Source: Streptomyces diastatochromogenes (GTDB lineage: Bacteria; Actinomycetota; Actinomycetes; Streptomycetales; Streptomycetaceae). Taken from it: a DNA stretch of 64,000 bases. Location: contig JAPTYK010000001.1 in assembly GCA_026913215.1 (NCBI GenBank), forward strand, positions 2,046,001-2,110,000, read 5' to 3'. The notes under the pieces were generated by a model, which was not told the origin of the DNA, did no database searches, and saw only the letters and a list, made by a program, of their open reading frames with translations. Every line of letters starts with the position of its first letter. Positions within the stretch are counted from its first letter, which is position 1. Made by a program: the position numbers and the translations under genes. Below are positions 58,431 through 64,000 of this stretch, one piece after another.

Positions 58431-60631
58431 GTGAGCACCCAGGATCTCGTTCCTCGCCCGTGGGCCCCGTCGACGTCGAACAGGCCGAGGCCGCGCTCGT
58501 CGAGCGGTATCCGCGGCTCGTCCGCATCGCCTACCTCGTGCTGCCGCCCTCCTCGGCCGCAACCGCCGGGTGCTGACCGCGCACGCCCTCGTCCAGCGGT
58601 CGCTGCCGCGCCGCCGGGTCCCTGGGCCCGCGGTGCCGGGGCCCCGGCGGGACGAGGACGCGGTGGATCCCGGGTACGCGTACGTACGGGGCGAGGTGCT
58701 GCGGCAGGCGCTGGTCGCCGGGCTGCCGCTGCGGCGCCTCGCGCTGCCGCGCCGGGCGCAGTTCCCGCCGCTGCTGCCGCACGTGTGGGGCTCCGCCTCT
58801 TCCCCGGGTCGGCGGCGCCGACGAACTCGCCCTGGACCAGCGGCTGTCCCGGCTCTCCGGCCCCGGCCGCGCGGCCTATGTGCTCCGCGGCCTGGAGCGC
58901 CAGGGCGACCCGGAGGTCCTGCGCGTCCTGGCCTCCGTCGGCGTCGACGACCCGGCGGCGGCCCTGGCGGAGGCGGACGCCCTGGAGGACCCCGCCTTCA
59001 CGGACCCTCCCACCCCGGTGAGCCCGGCCGCCCCACTGGCCCTGGCCGCCCCACCAGTCCTGGCCACCCCACTGAGCCAAGTCGCCCCACTGAACCCAGC
59101 CATCTCACCAAGCCCAGCCACCCCACCGGTCCCGCCGCCCCGGAAAGCCGCTCGGAGAGGGTCGGCGAGCAGGCCGGGCCCGGAAGGGCCGGGAGGGCCG
59201 GGGCGCCCGGCGGGGTGAGGCGCCGACGGGGCCCTCCACCCCGGCGGGTGCCGCGCCGGGGCTCCCGGAGGAGCCGCTCTCCCCGCCGCCTCAGCGGCGC
59301 CGCCCTGCTCGAGTCCGACGAGTTCGATCCGTGTGCCCTGCAGGCGCGGCCGACCGATCTGATGCGGCGGAGGCAGCACGCGCGGGCCGGGTTCGTCGCC
59401 GTCGTGGCGCTCGTGGTGTGCGGGACGCTGCTCGGGCTGCCGGGGGACGGGTGGGGCAGAAACGGTGCTGCGGCGCCGTCGTACGCGCAACCCCGCCGCC
59501 GAGGCGGCCCTCGACCCCGGCGCGGTCAAGCGGGTGGACCCCGGGTGTGGCCGGGGCGACGCGGCGGGACTTCTCCGTGTGGCCGGCGCGCGGCGGGCTG
59601 ACCGGGGACGACGCGCTGCTGCGGCGGGCGCTCGCCGTGTGGGCGCGGCCCGGTGCTTCCGTGCGGACCTCGGCGACGCCGGGGACGCCCGTCGGGCCGC
59701 CGATGGGGCCGCCGCAACTGCTGTTCGCGGGCCGGGTCGACGCGATGCGGGTGGTGCTCTTCCACGACGGGCTGCGGGCCGTGCGGTACGCGGAGCCGGT
59801 GGCGGGGACGGCGGGGCCGCGCTCGACTTCGCGCGGACGGACGCGGCCGACACGGTGGGCGCCGCCGCGCTCGTCGTCTCCCGCGCGGGGGCAACGTCCG
59901 CTATCTGACGGCGCCCTGGGTGCGGGAGACGGCCGTACGGGACCTGCTCATGCCCGCGAAGGACCCGTGGCCGCTGGCGCGGGACGCCGACGGGTGACCG
60001 AACCCTGCCGAGCCCCGCGCGGGCCGGCGCCTGCGCCCGCTGGAACACGCTCCAGGTGCGGGACGGCGAGGGGTGCGGCTCCTCGGTGACCTGGGCGAGC
60101 TGGCGCCCGCCCGGCTGCTGTGGGGCCGCCCGCCGCGCCCGTGGACGCGACGGGCCCGGAGGCCCGGGAGGCGTGGGCGCGGACGGCGTGCCAGCTGGCG
60201 GCGGTGCTGGGGCACGGGGTGCGGTCGGTGAACGCCTGGCGCTTCGCGCGGCAGCCGCTGCCGCAGGGCGCCGGGCTCGGCACCTGGGTGTGCACGCGCG
60301 CGGAGACCTGGCGGGGCACGGGCAGCCGGGTCCTCGCCCAGTTCCTGGTCCCTCGCCCCGGGTCCCGGCCGCGCTCGCGGCCCGCTCCGAGGGCTCGCCG
60401 GCCTGCGGGGTGCGGGATCCCCGGGTCCTCGCGGGCGTGCTGTGGCAGGCGCCGGGCGGCGACTGGTTCGTCCTGGCGGCGGGCGGTCCGGACTTCGCGA
60501 CCCTGGAGGTCTCCGGCGGGGTGAGGGGCCGCTCCGACGGACCGCTCCTCGCGGTGAAGGCGACGGCGGGCGCGCGGGCGGACCTGAACGGGACCCTGCG
60601 GGGCGGGACCCGGGTCGGCGCCCTTCGCTGA
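58431..60631 (+). CDS. large unidentified membrane protein with a sigma-like N-terminus
   Basis: About 730 residues after many frame changes (for example near 58455, 58555, 58620, 58795, 59220, 59490, 59565, 59810, 60000 and 60350). The N-terminal part (VDVEQAEAALVERYPRLVRIA YLVLPP) resembles the opening of ECF sigma factors, but no sigma-4 domain is seen. A long Ala/Pro stretch follows (encoded 59020-59130), then one membrane helix (GFVAVVALVVCGTLLGLPG) and an extracellular domain with WNTLQVRDG, ACQLAAVLGHGVRSVNAWRF and WVCTRAETWRGTGSRVLAQF. Best described as a one-pass protein of unknown function; I cannot exclude that it is two genes. Confidence 0.5.
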
Positions 60632-60747
60632 CCCGGCCCCGGCCGGTGCCCCACCGGTCCCGGAAGGGCGGTGAAGGTCCGGCAAGAGCAGGGAAAAGAC
60701 GGTGCGCAAGCCTGTTGCCAGCGGCTTACCCTCAGTACATTGACGTC

Positions 60748-61630
60748 ATGTCTAATACGCAGCCTGCACCGGTGGCGTCGGAGCACGTCGAGCTCAAGGC
60801 CCGCAAGGTCTCCTTCGACTGGGAAGAGACGCCGCTCCACTGGGTACCGGGCGACCCTTTCACCACGCACACCATCAACGTGCTGCACCTGCTGCTGCCG
60901 GCCGGCGAGCGCTGGTTCGTCCACGTCTACCAGCAGGCACTGCCGTACATCACCGACGACCGGCTGCGCGAGGACGTCATCGGCTTCATCGGCCAGGAGG
61001 CCATCCACTCCCAGGCCCACGACGACGTCCTCCCCCACCTGCGGAAGCTGGGCCTCGACCCCACCCCGTACACCGCGCAGGTCGACTGGTTCTTCGAGAA
61101 GCTCCTCGGGGACCGGACCCTGCCGCCCGGCCGGCCGCGCCGCTGGTGGCTCATGGAGCGGGTCGCGCTGATCGCCGCCATCGAGCACTACACCGCCTTC
61201 CTCGGCGACTGGGTCCTCAACGCCGAGGAGCTCGACCGGGTCGGCGCCGACCCGACCATGCTGGACCTGCTGCGCTGGCACGGGGCCGAGGAGGTCGAGC
61301 ACCGCGCGGTCGCCTTCGAGCTCTTCATGCACCTCGACGGCGGCTACCGGCGCCGCGCCCGCACCTGGGCGCTCGCCTTCTCCGCGCTCGTCTTCCTCTG
61401 GCAGCGGGGCATCCGCTTCTTCATGGAGAACGACCCCAGCCTGGTCAACCCGAAGTCCTCCTTCGCGGACTTCGTCCGCAAGGGCCGCCAGGGCGTCCTG
61501 CCCTCCACCCCGGCCATGCTGCGCTCCATCCCCGCTACCTCAGCCGCGCCTACCACCCCTCCCAGGAGGGGAACACCGCGCAGGCCATGGCCTATCTGGC
61601 CTCCTCCCCGGCGCCAACGGAGGCCACTGA
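60748..61630 (+). CDS. ferritin-like metal-dependent hydrolase (PF10118 type)
   Basis: About 294 residues. MSNTQPAPVASEHVELKARK, then FDWEETPLHWVPGDPF, HVYQQALPYITDDRLREDVIGFIGQEAIHSQAHD (ExxH), IAAIEHYTAFLGDWVL and WHGAEEVEHRAVAFE (ExxEH). These Glu/His pairs build the di-iron-like site of this family. Frame changes near 61538 and 61610 lead to an end SSPGANGGH with a stop overlapping the next ATG (TGATG). Coupling to a ferredoxin-type reductase suggests a redox role for the metal site rather than hydrolysis; this is inference. Confidence 0.85.
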
Positions 61631-62681
61631 TGCCCCGCCTCACCACCGTCGCCCTCGTCGCCGGGGCCGCGCTGCTCGTCCGCCGCGCCGTCCGCAGCCG
61701 CATGACCACGGCACCGCTGTGGCCGATGCCCGCCCTCGACACCCCGATATCCGGGTACGGGCGGGCAGCACCGTCCCGCGCAAGGTCCGCGTGACCCGTC
61801 GCTCCACGCCCGCCGAGGGCGTCGTCGAACTGCGCCTGGAGGGCGCCGGACTGCCCGCCTGGCAGCCGGGCGCCCACATCGACCTCGTCCTGCCCTCCGG
61901 CCTCGTCCGGCAGTACTCGCTCTGCGGGGACCCCGGCGACCCGGCCTCGTACACCGTCGCCACCCGCCTCGTCGAGGACGGGAACGGCGGCTCCCGCGAG
62001 GTCCACGAGCAGCTCCGCGAGGGCGTGGAGATCGAGATCCGGGGGCCGCGCAACCGCTTCCCGCTCGTCGGCTCCCCCGCGTACGCCTTCGTCGCCGGCG
62101 GCATCGGCATCACCCCCGTCCTGCCCATGCTGCGCGCCGCCGAGGCGGCCGGGGCGGACTGGCAGCTCGTGTACTGCGGGCGCAGCCGGGCCACCATGCC
62201 GTACCTGGAGGAGATCGAGCGGCTGGGCGGCGACCGCGTCACCGTCGTCGCGGAGGACGAATCCGGCTTCCCCGGCCTCGATTTCCTCGCCCGCCTCCCC
62301 GCCGGGACCGTCATCTACTGCTGCGGGCCCGACGGCCTGATGGACGCGGTGGCCGCCGGCATGCCCGAGGGGCGGACGGCGCGGTTCGAGCGCTTCACCG
62401 CCGCCGCGACGACCGGCGGCACCGCCTTCGAGGTCGAACTGCGCCGCTCCGGGCGGACCGTGACGGTGGCGGCCGACCAGTCGCTCCTGGCGGCGGTCCG
62501 CGAGGAGGTGCCCGGCCTCATGTACTCCTGCCGGCAGGGCTTCTGCGGGACCTGCCAACAGCGGGTCCTGGAGGGCGAGATCGACCACCGGGACGAGCTG
62601 CTCACCGACGAGGAGCGGGACGGCTCGATGCTGATCTGCGTCTCGAGCTGCGCGGGCGAGAAGCTCGTCCTCGACCTGTAG
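61630..62681 (+). CDS. PDR/VanB-type oxidoreductase with C-terminal 2Fe-2S ferredoxin
   Basis: About 350 residues. The N-terminal hydrophobic segment RLTTVALVAGAALLVRRAV may anchor it. A flavin domain (GAHIDLVLPSGLVRQYSL, RQYS-type motif) is followed by an NAD(P)H domain (FVAGGIGITPVLPML, VIYCCGPDGLMDAV). The plant-type ferredoxin has Cys ligands in YSCRQGFCGTCQQRV and a final Cys in LICVSSCAG. One frame change near 61755. It passes electrons from NAD(P)H to a partner oxygenase or the coupled di-iron-like protein. Confidence 0.9.
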
Positions 62682-62697
62682 GGGCCGCCCGCGGACG

Positions 62698-63085
62698 CTA
62701 GGGCAGGACCAGCCAGTCCAGGGCCAGGGCGGTGAGGAGACCCCGACCAGGAGCCAGGTGCCCAGTCGCGTACGGCCGTTGCGGGAGAGTTCGATCACGA
62801 TCCCGCAGAGGATCATGGCGAGTCCGTACACGCCGACGACCAGGACGGACGTGCGGCTCGCGAGCCGGACGACCAGCACCACGGCCAGGGCGACCAGGAG
62901 CACGGAGGCGGCGGCGACGCGCAGCCGCCGCGCCTGCTTGGGGGTCAGTCCGGAGGAGGGGTCCCCGGTCTCCTCCTCCCTTCCGGGTCAGGGGAGTCGG
63001 GGGTTTCCCGGGCCTCTTCGGTCTCCCGGGGCTCGTCGTTCTCCGGGGCCTCGGCCGTCGGGGTGTCCTGGTCGGAAGAGCTCAT
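62698..63085 (-). CDS. small membrane protein with acidic N-terminus
   Basis: About 129 residues from ATG 63085: MSSSDQDTPTAEAPENDEPR begins an acidic tail; after a frame change near 62985 comes LTPKQARRLRVAAASVLLVA and three membrane helices (LLVALAVVLVVRLASRTSVL, VVGVYGLAMILCGIVIEL, LLVGVLLTALALDWLVLP). The DUF3017-like layout (acidic tail, then three helices) is common in Streptomyces. Function unknown. Convergent with the reductase gene. Confidence 0.7.
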
Positions 63086-63122
63086 GGGGCAGGAGCGTAA
63101 CGGACGCGGTTAGGCTGTTCGT

Positions 63123-63832
63123 ATGACGACCGGTGTACGCCGCAGGATGGGCGTCGAGGAGCGCAAGCAGCAGCTGATCGGGGTGGCCCTCGAACTCTTC
63201 AGCCACCGCTCTCCCGACGAGGTGTCCATCGACGAGATCGCCGCGGCCGCGGGCATCTCCCGGCCGCTGGTCTACCACTACTCCCCGGCAAGCAGAGCCT
63301 CTACGAGGCGGCGCTGCGGCGGGCGGCGGACGAGCTGGCGGCCCGCTTCGTGGAGCCGCCGCGGGGCCGCTCGGGCGCGGCTGCTGCGGGTGATGGGCCG
63401 CTTCTTCGACTTCGTCGACGAGCACGGGCCCGGTTTCGCGGCGCTGATGCGCGGCGGGCCCGCGGTCGGCTCCTCCACGACGAACGCGATGATCGACGAG
63501 GTGCGGCAGGCCGCGTACGAGCAGATCCTCGCGCACCTGGAGGTCGAGAAGCCCTCCGCCCGGCTCGAACTGGTCGTCCGTTCCTGGGTGTCGCTCGCCG
63601 AGTCGACGGCGCTGCTGTGGCGGACGGCCGCCGGGTGCCGCGCGCCGAGCTGGAGCTCCAGCTCGTGCACGACTTCGCCGCGCTGGCCGCGGTGAGCGCC
63701 GCGTACGACGCGGACATGGCGGAGATCCTCGTCGGCATCCTCGCCGACGAGCCGGCCGACGGCCCCTTCGGGGAGCTGGTGGCCCGGCTCTCCGCCCTCA
63801 TGCCCCACGTGCCCGATCAGCGCTTGCGGTAG
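63123..63832 (+). CDS. TetR-family transcriptional regulator
   Basis: About 236 residues. MTTGVRRRMGVEERKQQLIG, ALELFSHRSPDEVSIDEIAAAAGISRPLVYHY is the DNA-binding part. The ligand domain (RFFDFVDEHGPGFAALMRGG, RLELVVRSWVSLAESTALLW, LQLVHDFAALAAVSAAYDAD) is read through frame changes near 63290, 63350 and 63625. It is divergent from the DUF3017-like gene and lies downstream of the hydrolase-reductase pair, the most likely target. Ends 16 bp into the convergent tautomerase gene. Confidence 0.88.
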
Positions 63833-64000
63833 GACCCGTCCAGGTCCCTCACCTCGACCGAGAGCCTGACCCCCTCGGCCGCCTTGAGGTAGCCGGGCAG
63901 CAGGTCCAGGACCGCCTCCGCGAGCCGGGCCTTCACCTCGTCCGTACGGCCCGCCAGCAGGCCGATCTCGACGTGCACGAGGACCTCCTCCTCCGCCCCG
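63817..64000 (-). CDS. 5-carboxymethyl-2-hydroxymuconate isomerase-like protein (C-terminal part)
   Basis: The last 60 or so residues of a gene that begins beyond the window: EVLVHVEIGLLAGRTDEVKA, RLAEAVLDLLPGYL, VRLSVEVRDLDGSYRKR. The H-V-E-I-x-x-L-x-G-R and V-x-V-R-D-L-D patterns are those of CHMI (tautomerase superfamily), which isomerises homoprotocatechuate-pathway muconates. The catalytic N-terminal Pro is outside the window. Confidence 0.7.
   Translation of the reverse strand, partial: GAEEEVLVHVEIGLLAGRTDEVKARLAEAVLDLLPGYLKAAEGVRLSVEVRDLDGSYRKR

Overview
This window is a high-GC actinobacterial chromosome, almost certainly a Streptomyces. The gene order cobS / pepA-lpd-sucB-aceE / lipB-lipA / glnA / glnII, the GlnR boxes, the frequent GTG starts and the many ATGA/GTGA overlaps all fit that genus. 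Many well-conserved genes (cobS, pepA, sucB, aceE, glnII and others) are interrupted by missing single bases, mostly in runs of C or G. I read these as residual sequencing deletions and describe each such locus as one gene spanning the frame changes.

Layout: 1-2.5 kb holds membrane proteins and cobS. From 2.3 to 9.0 kb on the minus strand lies a five-gene exopolysaccharide cluster: a secreted deacetylase, a PelF-type glycosyltransferase, a polytopic membrane protein, a spherulin-4 hydrolase and a GH114 hydrolase. These activities match both bacterial Pel and fungal galactosaminogalactan pathways. From 9.3 to 18 kb come leucyl aminopeptidase and the 2-oxoacid dehydrogenase genes (E3, E2, a GntR regulator, E1). 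From 18 to 27.6 kb lie regulators, short-chain dehydrogenases and oxidoreductases. From 27.9 to 29.8 kb are lipB and lipA, which supply lipoate to the E2. glnA follows at 31.7 kb behind a full GlnR box.

A 9,046-bp integrative element sits exactly in the 3' end of glnA, bounded by a 25-bp direct repeat (33119-33143 and 42165-42189). It carries a tyrosine integrase, an XRE repressor, a divergent AlpA-like excisionase, an AAA ATPase, one HK97-type major capsid protein, and small DUF and zinc-ribbon genes. It has no portal, terminase, protease or tail gene. This suggests a phage-satellite-like island that brings its own capsid protein and borrows everything else. glnA's native terminator is now 9 kb away, beyond the right end of the element.

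Downstream are a helix-turn-helix regulator, a cyclodipeptide synthase overlapping a CYP121-like P450 (a mycocyclosin-type pair), an ArsC-family protein, and a cluster of a small protein, a vWA-domain protein and an unidentified protein. glnII follows with a second GlnR box. The last 10 kb hold a winged-helix regulator, a PepSY/Met-rich membrane pair probably concerned with copper, a reductase, a tyrosine phosphatase, a large unidentified membrane protein, a ferritin-like hydrolase overlapping a ferredoxin-type reductase, a TetR regulator and the end of a tautomerase-like gene. I saw no rRNA, tRNA or CRISPR array.
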